From: Gnetum montanum
Lineage: Eukaryota; Streptophyta; Gnetopsida; Gnetales; Gnetaceae
Assembly (NCBI GenBank): GCA_015680685.1
Contig: MNCI01027447.1
Coordinates: 1-64,000 of the forward strand
Length of the DNA stretch: 64,000 nucleotides
Direction of reading: 5' to 3'
This document shows positions 23,461 through 36,488 of this stretch, piece by piece. The position numbers and the translations under genes were made by a program. The notes under the pieces are model-generated. The model searched no databases, had not been told where the DNA came from, and was given only the letters and a program-made list of their open reading frames with translations. Every line of letters starts with the position of its first letter. The stretch's first letter is position 1.

Positions 23461-26400
23461 GAAGAAACATATATTCAAAGGTATCTGTAAGTAGTAGCCA
23501 AAAAATAGGAGGACACCCAATGGCTGATAGCTAACTTAGATAGTAGCACATTATGCATGGAACCAACTGAGAGCCTAACATGTGCTTATGCTAGAAGCAT
23601 CTATGAACTTGAGCAAGTTCATCACCAACTCTTTGATGATGAAAATGATGATACTTGTTGGGAAGAATTGGAAGTCCTTGATAACTTCAAGCAGGAGCCC
23701 CTAGAGCTAAAAACTCTATAAGCTGACATGGAATATGCATTTTTAAACAATGGTAAACTAGTCATAATCAATGCCAAACTTACTCTTGAACAAAAAGAAA
23801 AGTTGTTAAAGGTGGTTAAAAAATGGCCAACAACCTTTGCTTGGTCATATCTTGAGCTGACAAGAATCTACCCAAGGATATGTCAACATCGCATTTACAC
23901 TGACCCAACCATGAAGCCAAGAAGGTAGTCATAGAGATGGCTAAACCCAAAATTGAAGTAGATGATCAAGGAGGAAATAGAGTAACTCCTCACGGTTGGG
24001 TTCATCTACATCATCGCTAATAGTGAGTGGGTTAGCCCACTCATAATTATGCTGATGAAAGGTGGCAAGTGGTGGGTCGACGTCAACTTCAGGTTATTGA
24101 ACATGGCAACATTTAAAGATAATTTTCCATTGCCATTTGTGGTCAAGTGTTGGAAACCATGTTCAAGTATTGCTAGTATAGCTTCTTGGATGGTTATAGT
24201 GGCTATAACCAAATTCAAATTGCACCCAAAGATTAGGCCAAGACAACATTCATGAGTCCCTAGGGAACTTTTTCATGTTGTAAGATGCCATTTGGTCTAT
24301 GCAATATGCTTGCAACATTTCAACACCTGGTCCTTAGTATTTTCCAACAGTAGATAAGTAGTGGTGTGGAAGTCTTCATGGATGACTTCTCCACCTATGG
24401 AGCCATGTTTGAGCAAGCCTTGGACTAATTTGAGCAAGTATTAAAGAGATGTGTTAAAACAAACCTATGGCTCAATTGGCAAAAGAGTCATCTCATGGTC
24501 CAAGAAGGAATTGTGTTAGGGCATCAAATTTCACAAGAAGGGATTGAGGTATACCTAGAAAAGATTAGGGTCATCCAAGGAATAAAACACCAGCTAGAGA
24601 TAGTTAAAAATGTTAGATTTTTCCTTGGACACACTAGCTACTACCAGCGATTCATAGAGAATTTCTCTAAGATTGCAAAGTCATTGGTCGAGCTTACAAA
24701 GAAGGATGCTTCGTTCATCTGGACCAAGGAGTGCGAACATGCATTCCGACTACTAAAGGAGAGACTTATAGAAAATCCAATTCTATGGGCACCAGATTGG
24801 TCTAGATCATTTCACATATTGATGGATGCATCTAATTATGCTTTGGGAGTGATGCTTACATAGCTGGATGATAAAAAACATCCATATTACATCCATTGTG
24901 TGAGCTAAAGCATTGTGGGTGCATAGTTGAATTATACCACAATGGAGAAAGAATTAATGGCAGTGGTGTATGCTCTTAAAAAGTTTAGGTACTATGTGCT
25001 TGGCTACAAAGTATTTGTCCACATGGACCATAGTGTAATTCACTTCCTCATGAACAAGCTAGTAGTGAGTCCTTGTATCATATGGTGGCTTGTGATCTTG
25101 TAGGAATTTGATCTCATAATGGTTGATCAAAAAGGAACTGAAAATGTGGTTGCTGATCACCTCTCTCACTTAAGATGGGATAATAAAGAGGAGGAGAGCC
25201 TACTCTTTGATTAGTTTCTAGATGAAATTCTCTTGATAGGAACACTAAACTACCAAATGCTCACAAAAATAATATGGTATAATGGCATCCTCACCTATCT
25301 TCTCACTTAGGAGATGCCATAAGATCTGGACTTTAGAAAAAATCAACAATTTCTTTATCAGGCCAAATACTTTATGGAAATCAACGAACACCTTTACAAG
25401 GTGTGCACTGATGGCCTGATTTTTTGGTATGTCCTTGATGAAGATCAACTACGCATTCTCCAAGATTCTCACAAAGGGCCTTGTAGAGGCCACTCTATAG
25501 GGAGATGCACAACCATAAAAATCCTAATGGTAGGATACTATTAGCTTGCAATCTTCAAAGATGCCCACTATTTTGTCTAATCTTGTGAACGTTGTTAACG
25601 AGATGGTGGGATGACTGCTCAAATGCAAGGTCCTCAATAGTGGATTCAACCACTGGAACCTTTTGACATATGGGGCATTGACTTCATGGGTCCCATCATA
25701 TTCATGTCTAATGGAAAGGTGTATATCATCTTAGTAGTCAACTACTACACAAAATGGATAGAAGTAGCAGTTGTTACTAATTGTACATCATTTGCTGCTA
25801 CCAGATTTATACAAAAAAATGTTGTAAATAGGTTTGGAGTGCCACATAGACTAATGTCTAACAATGGAACTCATTTCATAGGTGCAACTTTTAGAAAGTT
25901 GATGTAATGCTTGAGGGTTGAACATAAATTAACAACACCCTACCACCCCAAGCCAATGATCAAGCAAAGATAACTAACTAGGAAATCACAAAGATCTTAA
26001 CAAGAACCAAAAGCAAATATAGGAGAAATAGAGCATCAAACTTAACGATGGCCTTTGGGCCTATAACTCAACTTGAAAACTTCCTATTGGCTATTCTTCC
26101 TATGAGTTAGTGTACAAAAAACTTCCAATGCTCTTGATTCAATCTGAGCTTCGTACACTCTCAACAATCTGTGATTTGGATCTTGATCTAAGTCTAGCAC
26201 AGAAAGAAAGATTGATCAACCTAAATTTGCTAGATGAATATCGATTGGTGGCTTTATCTTTGAATGAGGTGCAAAAGGCATTCAACAAGCAATGTCATGA
26301 CCTTAAAATATGAAAAGTAAGATTTCAACCATGAGATAAGGTTCTCTATTGGAATCCCACACATGTACCCTAGAAGATAAAATTCCAAACATTGTGGAAG

Positions 26401-26530
26401 GAATCTTATATAATTGATCAAACCTTTCCACCTAGGGCCATGTTAGTCTAAAAACCTAAAAGCCTAAATAAAAAGTAGCTGGTCAACATCCAACAAGTGA
26501 AACCTTTCCTAGAGCCAAGATAAGCTAGTG
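23461..26530 (+). pseudogene. Athila-like pol remnant, element B
   Basis: Protease traces at 23500-23720, then the pre-RT segment at 23728-23928 (TFAWSYLEL). RT core 23940-24480 contains GGKWWVDVNFR, NFPLPF and MPFGLCN, with the active site FMDDF intact at 24374-24385. The open stretch 24495-24863 covers the end of RT and start of RNase H (MVQEGIVLGH, FLGHTSYYQRFI, DASNYALG). Integrase runs 25440-26310: a zinc region with stops, the first aspartate in FDIWGIDFMGP, the second site reading SNNGTHF where aspartate is expected. The C-terminal part at 26110-26310 is open. Domain order and motifs are Athila. Stops and frameshifts occur in every domain. Confidence 0.88.
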
Positions 26531-28100
26531 CAACTACCACCTTGATAGATCGACAATCACATTCCATTTTTTGGATCTCCTCCTTCCAACTTAGTCATGG
26601 GGGAGATGGCCATCTATGTTAATAATCCATATGGATTCTCAGTTTTTCTACTTTTTTTTTTCACATTTTTGATTTTACAAGTTATTTATTTCATAAATTT
26701 TTGATTCTCAATTTTTTTTAATTTTGCACCATTGTTAGTACCTTTGAACCTTTCTTGATTATTTTACACTTTCTTATATATTTTGTTTTGTTTTGTTTTC
26801 TTTAAGTGTGACTTTTCATTATTTTTGCTAATAAAAGTGCTTTATTGCTACTGGACATAGTGCCACTATTGCTATTTACTAATGATGGTTTGTGCTTAAT
26901 GTTGTGATTATTGATGTCTGGTTTCTATTCTTGAATTCTAATGTTTGATGGTTATGAAATGGTTTATTTTTTTATGGAATATGCAGTGAGTCCACATCAT
27001 CCACCCATCCAATAAACTTTGTGATTTTCCTTGTTCTAGGAGTTTGAGGTTCCTTCCATTAAAGAAACTTTTAATCAATTGGTGACCTTGGTAGTTCTGG
27101 AATTGGGAAAGATTCAAAGGTTTGTAGAGGGTATGACTTCAAGGGGACTTAATACTCCTTGTACTCTTCTGCTTACTTGAGTGCTTGAGTTTTTTTCATG
27201 AACTTCTTATCATTCCATTACAACCATTAATAGGAAGTCAAATAAAATCTTTACATGGTGTGGTTCCCATCCAAAAATTAAAAAAACAAATATGATGGGA
27301 ATTCAAAGCACACCCCTTAGATAGATAAATGGGCTACAAGTAGTGGTTATCGAACTAGAAAGACATGCACCCATGCTTGAATGTCCCCTTTAACTAAGGC
27401 CCTCTCTTACTTTCTACTTCTCATTTCTTCTCTTCATGGAATGGTGGTTGTTTTGTGGAAGCACTCTGATGTCTTGGGTGAGTAGATTGGTCTTAGAGTG
27501 GTGATGAGAAGTCATTGAAAGTAGGTGGTTTTGGTTTGGACTAAGGATGGATCTTCTTAGTTCATTTTAAACACATATGCCAAAAGCAACTTCCTATGAC
27601 CTTAATCAGAATTCCATTTTACCTTCTCAGTCATCAATCTATGTTATCGTAACTCACCTCACTACTAGGTTCTATGTTATGCTCAATGTCTTAGTTTGAC
27701 ATGTTGGGATTTTTAGATAGATTATTTTTGGTTGGTACTTAACTTTTCATGATCATTAATAAACTATGGTGTCCACAAACTCCTTAGTTGGGATTATGTA
27801 AGGGTAACAAGGGCATATGCCTACTATGGGAAGGACCTACTTGCATATCTCATATTTTGGTTAGTTAAGTTCCTTCCCTTAGGAATTGTTACAATCCTCT
27901 CTTTTGCATATTTCATGGTGCACATCATTCGGTGCTCCTTGAACTCTCCTTTTCCACTTCATTTTACCATTTTTCCTAATTTTCTTAAATTTTGGAATTT
28001 CAACATCCTCTTTTCATATTTCCATAATGTTCATGGTTGTTTAGATTTCCATTTGATCCTAATTTTGTTCAAAATCCCTTTGTACTTTTCAAGTTTTGAC
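26531..28100 (+). other. Non-coding 3' region of B between pol and ORF3
   Basis: No convincing reading frame. The stretch 27230-27600 is conserved in element E (minus strand, 63700-64000), and 26980-27370 has matches in D at 43000-43340, so it is a family feature and not random filler. Confidence 0.65.
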
Positions 28101-28109
28101 CAAGTCAAC

Positions 28110-28210
28110 GAAAGTCAATGATGGTTAACAACTACGTTGACGAGGCCTTGTCGATGCAGTAGACCATGTCAACTAGGCCTCATTGATGCAACACAAAAAT
28201 GCTATAAATA
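28110..28210 (+). promoter_or_regulatory. Internal U3-like promoter before ORF3 in B
   Basis: Boxes GACGAGGCC, AACTAGGCC and CATTGATGCA, like the upstream part of the B LTR, precede a TATA box TATAAATA at 28203-28210. The order box-box-TATA copies that of the LTR. Reading it as a promoter for ORF3 is inference. Confidence 0.5.
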
Positions 28211-28356
28211 CCACCAAACACTTTGCATTTTTCACATTTGATCTATAATGACCAAGGAGTTTTTGCAATTTTTTAGATCTCAAAACCTTCCCAAGCCTCT
28301 AACTCATGCACTGTTTATCTAGATCATCCTATTCTTCAATCTTGCAGTTACCAGAG

Positions 28357-28649
28357 GTAAGCTCTTAGTCGTGGGGGTAGTAAACCCCACGATTTTGACA
28401 ATAATTTTTCAAAATTTTTCTTAACTCCCCCAAAGGGTTAAGATGTAAAATGCTATTAAATTATTAATTTTTGAATAATTTAACCCTTCCAACAACTTTG
28501 GTAAACCAAAGATTAAATTAATAATTAAATATTTAATCCATCTAGCCATAATCACACCTTAGCCAAATGTAACTCCCTTATGAGATAAGGTATTCCAATC
28601 ATTTTAAGTTACATAATAATTACTAATCTATTGTTATGTGTTATTATAG
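28357..28649 (+). other. Putative 5'-UTR intron of ORF3 in B
   Basis: Donor CCAGAG/GTAAGC at 28356-28362. Branch-point candidate TTACTAAT at about 28619-28627, and acceptor ATAG immediately before the ORF3 ATG. Element D has an aligned donor (44326), branch point (CTTACTAAC) and acceptor (CAG before ATG at 44654). Length 293 bp here, 328 bp in D. Confidence 0.55.
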
Positions 28650-31500
28650 ATGGCACCAAGATCGAAGAGCCCGCAGGAGGAAGGACCATCACAAGCACTG
28701 GAGAAGTGACCTAGAGGAGGAAGAGGCCAACAAGAACATGGCCAAGAATAGGTTGAGGTAACCCATGCAACAAGACCCCTTCGAGACAAGGTTGAGGTGG
28801 AATTTTTCTAACAAATTACTGATGAAGAAGCTACATTAGAAAACTCATAGGAAGGCAAGGCACCAGGCCCTATACCCAGACTAAAAGTCACACTCACACA
28901 GATTTTCCTCGATATAATCAAGAACTGTGAAATTCAATGCTTAATTCTTCAAGAATTGAACTATGGGCCATTTCTTAAAATAGCTCCAAAAGATGTCAGA
29001 GCTTAACTACAAGCCTCTCCCTTATGACCAATCATCACTTCTAATGGAGAGTGGTACATGGGAGAAACGTATCTCTTCTGGAATGATAGGAGAGCGAAAG
29101 ATGTGGTGAAAATCAAAGATATCCAAGTATCCTACTTAGTAGAAGCCATTGTATAGGTCCTTGGGTTTCCTAATGTAGGAACACAAATGGTAGAGTTGTC
29201 CACACAAGACAATCTTAGAGCAAACAAGGAGTGGACTTAGTAGTATTATAGGGTTGACCATAAGGATTTTTGCACACTCACATTAGTGGAGCGAGTTTAT
29301 TTTAAGATAGCAACCTACCACCTTAATTCAACAGTGAGGTCCAGTAAGGTGACAACCTTCTCCACCCAAGCATGCATCACTTTAAGCAAAAAATATCTAG
29401 CCAATCTTCTACAACTAATCTTTTTAGAAATAGAGAAGTGCTTCAAGGAGAATGGACATGAAAGAAAAACCTTGCCATTTCCTTGCTTGATTAGAAAATT
29501 ATGCAAAAGAGTAGGGATAGTCCATAATGCAAAGGATATACTTAGACATGCTCGCATTGCTTCATGGGTCAAAATGATGAAAGATAAGACACTTTTCATG
29601 ACCATAGAGGAGGAGCAGCAACGAGCACCTCCACCACCTACTCATGAGCAAATATCGAAGGCTTGTAGTGTGGTTGAGTGCATGCAGAAAATTTGAGAGC
29701 AACTCTTGCAACAACAAGAGTAGTAGGCAAGAACTAGTGGTGGAGACCAATTTGTGTACATACTGGCTATGAGTCACCTTCGAGAAGTGGCTTGTACAAT
29801 CAGCTAGATGGAGGGAGGTGGATCATTGTTGTCTACCCAATGAATGTGGTTACCCATGAGGTTAAATCCAAGTGCCTAAGAGGTGACGATGTCTCTATCT
29901 CAGAACTATCTATTCTCAAAAATGTTTAGGAATGTTGCTTTCTTTTTGGTATGCTTGGATGAGGGTGAAGTGACAACTGTATTGGTGATGCAACACCAGG
30001 GGCAAGAGATAGCTATAGAGATCATTGTTGATTGAGTTGTTGAGGCATTAAATGCACTTGTGGCACTTGAACCAAATGTTTCTACACTAAGAGATGTGCA
30101 AGCATTGGCAAGAACAATCAATGGAAGACTAAGCACAACCCAACATGAAGAACTGCTGGACTGACTGGTGGAAATCAGGCAATCATTTCTAAATATTTTT
30201 TATTTTTTAGACACTTTCATTGCAACCCAATTGGAGTTTCTGGAGGCATAGGGTAAGTGCCTCATTTTAGAAGGGCAACTTGAAATAGCTCAAGCACATA
30301 ATCAATGCTTGGCTGCGAAAGTTGCTAAATTACATGCCCAAATTGTTGACCCTACTCTTATTAACCCTGCATTGAGATGAGATGAAACTTTTCAATAGCT
30401 TCAAGAATAGCTTAAGTGGGTTGAGGGAGAAATGGTAATGGTGGTCTTCAATTAGTCAGTAGCAAAAGCTGCAACTCACGTAGTACAAAAGGACTTGATA
30501 TAGATGCACCAAGAAAATGAATCCTTGACCGTAGAAAATCATTACCTGTAAAATGTTGATGCACAAAAACAACAACTAGAAGAATGTATCCATCAACAAT
30601 AGGAGCAACTCACTAGGGAAAATGTTGAATTGGTAGTGGAGAATCATAATCTCTTCATGGAGGAGGTCCATGTCTTGTGCCATAAATTAGCCATTGAGAT
30701 CGTTGCTTGGAAAAATGAGGCTTAGAAATTTGAAAAAGTTAAAAATCATTACAGAGACCAAGTTGGCCTCCAAAAAGAGGTAAATGAAAAACATATCCAA
30801 TTAGTGAAGGTAAAGGTTAATGAGTCCCTCCAGCAACTCCAACAAGGTAGAGAAATGTGGCAACCCATCATTGATGGGATTGATGCCTACAACAAGATAG
30901 AAATCTACATGAAGGAGTTGTAGATTGAAGAGATGACAAAGTACATGGAGTTGTCCAACCTCCACTATGCAAACTTGGTAATGCTGACTGTTGGAAAACT
31001 GTAGTCTAATCTTGAGAAGCAAGTGGCTAGTACGTACTTATTGTACGAGGCTAAGTTCAAGACTCATAAAGACACCAAGCAAAAGCTTACAGTGACAAAT
31101 GTTGAACTCGAGGTTCTAAGGCGAGATTCACCAATCAAAGATCAGTTGTAGAGAACCTGGCTAAATGAGTGAATGACTACCAAGCATTGCAAGATAGATT
31201 TCGAGCATTTGACATTGAGCGCAAGCAATTTGTAGCCTAGTTTATCAATGTTAAGGAGCTATTTCCTATTTTTCCTTGTCCTTGGGATGTTCCAACCCTT
31301 ACCCACATTGGCAAAGCTGCATGGAATGTGAATGATCCCAAGAGTAAAGAAGAGAAAATAAAGGCATTGCTAGATGCTTTTCGCCTTCCACCTGAAGTCG
31401 TAGTAGTAGCAGGATAGCCACAACCACCTCGGCCACCACACATGCTTGAAGCTAGTGAAGGTCCTTCAGAACCTCATAAGCCACCATCGCTTGGGATTTT
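28650..31500 (+). pseudogene. ORF3 in the env position of Athila-like element B, coiled-coil rich
   Basis: Starts MAPRSKSPQEEG with a basic, proline-rich N-terminus. A conserved section near 29050 reads WYMGETYLFWND, matching D (WYLGEMYQFWHN). The best open stretch is 29286-29696, with CFKENGHERKTLPFPCLI and DILRHARIASW. From about 30190 to 31240 the frame reads as a long coiled coil rich in Q, E, L and N (ENESLTVENHYL, QQLEECIHQQ). A proline-rich tail lies near 31390-31480. I see no clear signal peptide or transmembrane segment, so its name as envelope is only positional. Athila elements carry an ORF here whose role is unproven. Stops, mostly TAG and TGA, break it. Confidence 0.7.
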
Positions 31501-31736
31501 TTGACCTTCTCCATCAAATTCATGTCATCAAAGAACATGCTATCTAATTTTGAAGAATCATGTCATGGTGTTCAATTTTGTGTCATGAACACTAATTTTT
31601 GTAATGTGTTGGTCTATACAAGGGGCACTCAGTACTGTTATGTCTATGTTGTTTTGTTTTGTTATGTCAAAAACCAGTCAATAATTCCATACCTTCCTAA
31701 TTTTGTAAAAAATTCGAGGATGAATTTTTATTCAGT

Positions 31737-31746
31737 CATGGGGGTA
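31737..31746 (+). other. Polypurine tract of element B
   Basis: ATGGGGGTA directly before the 3' LTR. The same CATGGGGGTA precedes the 3' LTR of D at 45410-45418. Confidence 0.75.
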
Positions 31747-32669
31747 TGATGAGTTTTGGTCTATTATGTCAACTGGGCCCCATTGACGTAGTTAGTTGTG
31801 TTGACTAGGCCTCATTAATAAGGCCCCATCAACGTAGTCTATTGCATTGATGTGACCCCATCAACATAGGGGTTTATTTTGGTCTATAAATATGAGCTCA
31901 CCAGCCGCATTTATGGTATCAATTTTCATAGTAGTAGTAGAGCTCTTACAGTTTGTCCATTTGAAAGTTAGAATATTTTTCTCGAGTGCCCGCAACAGGA
32001 GTCATTGAGTGTATGAATCTTTATTTGAGCATTTTTGTACCTGAGCATGACAATATGTGTAACAGTAAAGATGAACTTTGTGATAAACCTTGCAGCATTC
32101 TAGATAGCTTAAATGTTTCATTTATGCATGTAATGTTTTCAATTATTTATTCAATGTTTTTCTGTAATTAAGCTAATGAAGTAATTAAGCAAGATAAGTT
32201 AGATAGATTAAACACATAAGTACGATTGCTTCAAGCAGAAGATGTATTCGCTTGGTAATCCCAGTAGTGTTATTGCTTGGTACACCCAGTAGCATAACAC
32301 TTGGTAACCTAGTAGTGGATATGTGGGTTCAAGATGTGTGCAGAAAGTGGGACTGGATGCTTATGTTAGGATTGCGTAGATACTAGTTAACTAGTTAAAT
32401 TAAATTAGTTAATCCAATTACTTTATCTCTCTTTAAACACTAGAATCATAAAATACAAAATGATAAAAATAAAATGACTCAATTAGACTTAACCATACCA
32501 GTGTACATCACAAGTGTAATTGGGAAGACAATGAATGACCTTAAGGCAAGATTCACTTCCTAGAAGACTAGTGCATTGGAAACTATAAATTCCATGAAAT
32601 TTGACCAGATCATGCGTGAACGCTTTGTGATTCATATGGTTGGGCATAGGGGTACCTCGTCACTCATCA
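31747..32669 (+). repeat. 3' LTR of element B
   Basis: 923 bp, TGATGAGTTTTGG to CACTCATCA, aligned throughout with 20589-21493. The TATA box lies at 31885-31892. The two LTRs have diverged visibly, mostly by transitions, so the insertion is old. Confidence 0.92.
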
Positions 32670-32674
32670 ACATT
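32670..32674. other. Target-site duplication of element B, right
   Basis: ACATT, matching 20584-20588. Confidence 0.88.
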
Positions 32675-32909
32675 TCTAGAAAGGTTAGAGTTTGAATTGC
32701 CATCTTAAATCCTATCCACTACACAATACATGACCATCTACTGTTTAGTACTTTAAAGAAAAAAAATTTTCCACTGCCTTCCATTTATAGCCAATTACAT
32801 TAGTGGATAATCCAATTGAGTATAGTTTTTACTAAAAATAGTAAAATAGTTAAAACCATCTCATTGACAATGTTGTTTAGGTAGACCACCAACATCCAAC
32901 CAATAGGCT
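32675..32909 (+). other. Leader of element C, second part
   Basis: Continuation of the untranslated leader after element B, aligned with the end of the A1 leader near 4700-5030. No gene. Confidence 0.6.
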
Positions 32910-35900
32910 ATGAGGGTTTATGACCCCAAGGACCCTATGATAGCTAAATGTAGACAATTCTTAAGGCTTAAGGTGCAAAGCCTAGAATTTTTGGTGATAA
33001 ATGAAGATTATTACAGCTTTGGTTGTGCCAAAATCTAGATTGGCATGTTGATTCTGAGGATGTAAGTAGAAGCCAAGAGGGAATATGAACTTATACACCA
33101 CAATGGGAAGGAATACATCCCTTCTCCATATGATAAAATACCCCTCATAGAAACCTACACTCAAATTCTATCTTAGTTAATTAAGATGGATGAAGAGGAT
33201 AGGAAGGCTAGCTCGAATGAGTAGTAAGAAGAAGAAGAATAGTTTGAGGCTTAGTTTGAACATGAGAACCTCATTGGGAAGGGGGGATGCTCTTCCAACA
33301 AGTGGCCTCCAAAGCCATGATGCCTACCTCAACCTCCCTCACCTCTTCTTTAGGATAGATTCCCAAAGCCTTACCTTCTCCTTACCCAACTAGTTTGGGC
33401 CAAGACCTATTATTGCAGTGCATCAAATATAATCAGTGTCATAGTCGACAACCTTCCACTTTACCATGTCCTTTCCCACCCAACCACAGTCTCTGAGGCC
33501 ATCATCAATGGTTGTGACTACCACTAATCCCTTATCTACCCAAATGGGATCCACTGTGTGACCTTAGGTGACCCAAGGGTCACATACCCCATTCATCCCA
33601 TTTGTGCTATAGATACCTGAAGAATCTTCCTTTTCGCTATTTAGTTTACCCACAACAATGATAGCTCAACCTATTTCTTTAGTTCCACAATATATTGCGA
33701 GGCCATAGGCCTTCTAGCTTATGCCTCGACCTTTCATGAAAATCCCACAATTAACAAGGATTCCTCAAGGATTAGATCAAGTCTTTCAATTTATCTAGGA
33801 CTTAATTAAGGAGGCTTAAAGCTTCCGCATCCTAGACCATAAATATTATGGACTTCTATCAAGATGATCCCATCAATCCTATGGTCCCACCACTAACTCT
33901 TCCCCTTGGTGTCCTTGTACCATATTTTACATGTACAACAACAAAGGTGACGTCAACTCCCATATCATAACCTTTCACTTTGAGTGCTTGTTACTACAAG
34001 CTTGGCCACACATGATAATAAGAATATTTCCTATGTCTCTTACAAGAAAAGCCCTTGACTAGTATTGTGCCTTACTAAGAGGATCCATATCCTCTTTAGA
34101 AGACCTAATTTCATAGTTTGCTAACCCTTTCAAGTATAACTTGAAACCTAACACCACCCTTGAGCAACTAATGAAGGTCAAGCAACGATCCCTTAACTTA
34201 ATGAAAAAGTTCATGCAATGATGGAACACCTTGCTAAACAAAATTTTAGAGTTGATAGCTGAAACCCATCTTCTAGCTATCTTCAAGGGGATGGTTAACG
34301 ACTTCATTAAGTTAAAATTGTACTACCTTGATCCACGTTCGCTTGGTCAAGCCTTTGCTTAGACTAAGAACATAGAGGATGGTGTAGAAGCTAGTCATGG
34401 CCACACCTAAATGGTTTATAAGAACCAACATGCATGAAAGGACAAAGAGAAGGGGAAACAAAACAACATGACAGTGGCCACTATAGCAAAAGAGAATAAA
34501 ACACCATCAAAGGACCAAGAATGAACCAACCCAAGATCCCTACTAACAATAACAACCAACCTTCAATGTTTGGGGCCTCTACATCAATTGCTTCTAGGCC
34601 TAATTTTGAACAAAAATACTAGTGAAAGTACACTAGGCTACCCTTGAAAGCATCTTAACTCTTAGATCAACTATTAAAGGGTGGGAGGATACAATACAAA
34701 TAGATGATGGAAAATGATCATAAGAGGCATGATAGGTCATGTGAGATAGCCAAACACCCCAATCAAGCAACCAAAGATGATCTTCCAATGTCTAGATACT
34801 TTAAGCTTGATTGCTTTTACCACTATCATTAGTTTCCAAGTCATGATACTGATTTTTGCCTTATACTAAAAGATGACTCGCAAAAGATGATAGATAAGGG
34901 TGAATTGGTGCTTGACACCTCTAACTTGGTTAGGGATCAAAATTAGTCAATGCACATATATAAGGACCCATTGAATGCCAATAACAACCCATACACCATA
35001 GTAGCATTCAATGTTAATCATGACCCAAGGCTTGTGAGGGAATTGACTATGAATTGGGTACCTTCTTGCAATGAAAGGTTTCTTTCAAATTCCACTAGTT
35101 TAAGAGTCTCCTTTGTTATAAGGATATCATCACCAATTCCACCCAAAGAGCCTTTCATAATTAGAGCACCTCTTCTTCTCACTACAATTGAGTCCGCCCA
35201 TACGACTGAAAAACAACCACCTTGTGATGGCCAATGTAATAACTTCTTCCTCCCAAACAAGCAATGATAACTAGATAGTTCCAATCAAGCAATGAAAGAA
35301 GCCTATGTAGAAGCCTAAAAACAAGAATGATAAGAAAGCCAAGGTATGGATAGAAGTGGTCCCACCAAAGCCCACTCCCATATCATCCATCTGCATGACC
35401 TCTACAACCTAGGCTACTTCAACTAATAAACCACGGGAGGACTCCTAGCCCCAAGGGAAGGGAAAAGAGACTAGGTTGCAACGACCAAAACATGAAGTTC
35501 ACATTTAGAGATGCATGGAGGAAGTTAAGAACAATAGGGAAGATAAGCCCATGGCCAACAACAAAGACTTCCTTAACACGATGAAACATGTCAAATAGTC
35601 ATTGAAACAAAAGAATACAATCCTCAGCTTGTATGACCTTGTCATAACTTCTGTTGCACACTGCGAAGCACTGGTTAAGATGTTGACCTCCATCCCTGTT
35701 AGGAAGGACATACCTGCTAATGAAAAATCCATCCATGTGATGATGGTACTCTCTTCACCTAGGGAAACAAGATCAACATCACTAGTGTTTTACGATAGTG
35801 AAATCAAGACTAACCCCCAAAATAGTGAAGTAACCAAGGCATCCCTCTTTATAATGATAAGGGTTAGACAATACAAAGTGCATAGAGTGCATGTGGATGA

Positions 35901-36480
35901 TGGGACAACAACAAACATTATACCTTCTACCATCGTTGAGTGTTTGAGCCTGACAGAGAAAATGAAACACATGATGACTTTAGCCCTTAAATCCTTCAAT
36001 GGATCATGGGTTGCTGTTAAAGGCTCTATCTCTTTAGATTTTGTGGTAGGAGAATAATTCCCCATAATGAAAAACTTCCTAGTAGAGAGGAAACACTAGG
36101 ATTCAACCTTATCCTAGCAAGGCTTTGGCTAGCTCAATTATGAGTTGTGTCTTTACCTATCCACCAAGAAATTCACTTGCCTTATGAGGGAGGTGGAATA
36201 ATTATTCATGACATTAGTATAATCCCTCTAGTAGTTAACAACATTGACATAGCACAAGGATCCGAAGTGAAGTTTTAGGAAGAAACTCCTACCATTAGCC
36301 ACAAAATTGAAAGCCCGAGGTAGTGAAAGAGGTCAAGACCAACAACGATGAACCTGTTGATGCATCATTGGAAGAAATCCCCTTTAATATCATTAGTAAA
36401 GAAGATGGAGAATATAAACTTGTGAAAAATAGATCATACATGTTCCCTAATCTGTCAAAAATTAGGAAACATTTGTACAA
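32910..36480 (+). pseudogene. Tat/Ogre-like gag-protease, element C (first exon of gag-pol)
   Basis: Start at ATG 32910 (MRVYDPKDPM), matching A1 at 5039. The order is the same as in A1: serine/proline-rich section, gag core near 34050-34400, knuckle-like HDTDFC near 34845, linker 34950-35267, protease 35602-36057. The protease motif reads VDDGTTTNIIP near 35895, close to the family form, and FNGSWVAVKGSISLDFVV follows. The frame reads LVKNRS to KIRKHLY up to 36480, then an AAG codon runs into TGA if not spliced. Splicing at 36481 would continue it into pol. Scattered stops and frameshifts upstream show decay. Confidence 0.85.
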
Positions 36481-36488
36481 GTGATGTA

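Larger units (their letters stand above)
20589..32669 (+). mobile_element. Athila-like LTR retrotransposon B, full length, 12.1 kb
   Basis: Two LTRs (905 and 923 bp) with 7-bp inverted ends TGATGAG/CTCATCA, Asp-tRNA-type primer site, gag, pol in the order protease, RT, RNase H, integrase, a long 3' region with ORF3 in the env position, and a polypurine tract. It is flanked by ACATT duplications inside the leader of element C. Pol motifs such as MVQEGIVLGH and FDIWGIDFMGP are those of the Athila lineage. All frames are broken by stops, so it is inactive. Confidence 0.92.

Noticed and set aside
28650-31500. Calling ORF3 of element B a viral envelope protein
   Set aside because: No signal peptide, fusion-like or membrane segment could be seen; the name would rest on position only.
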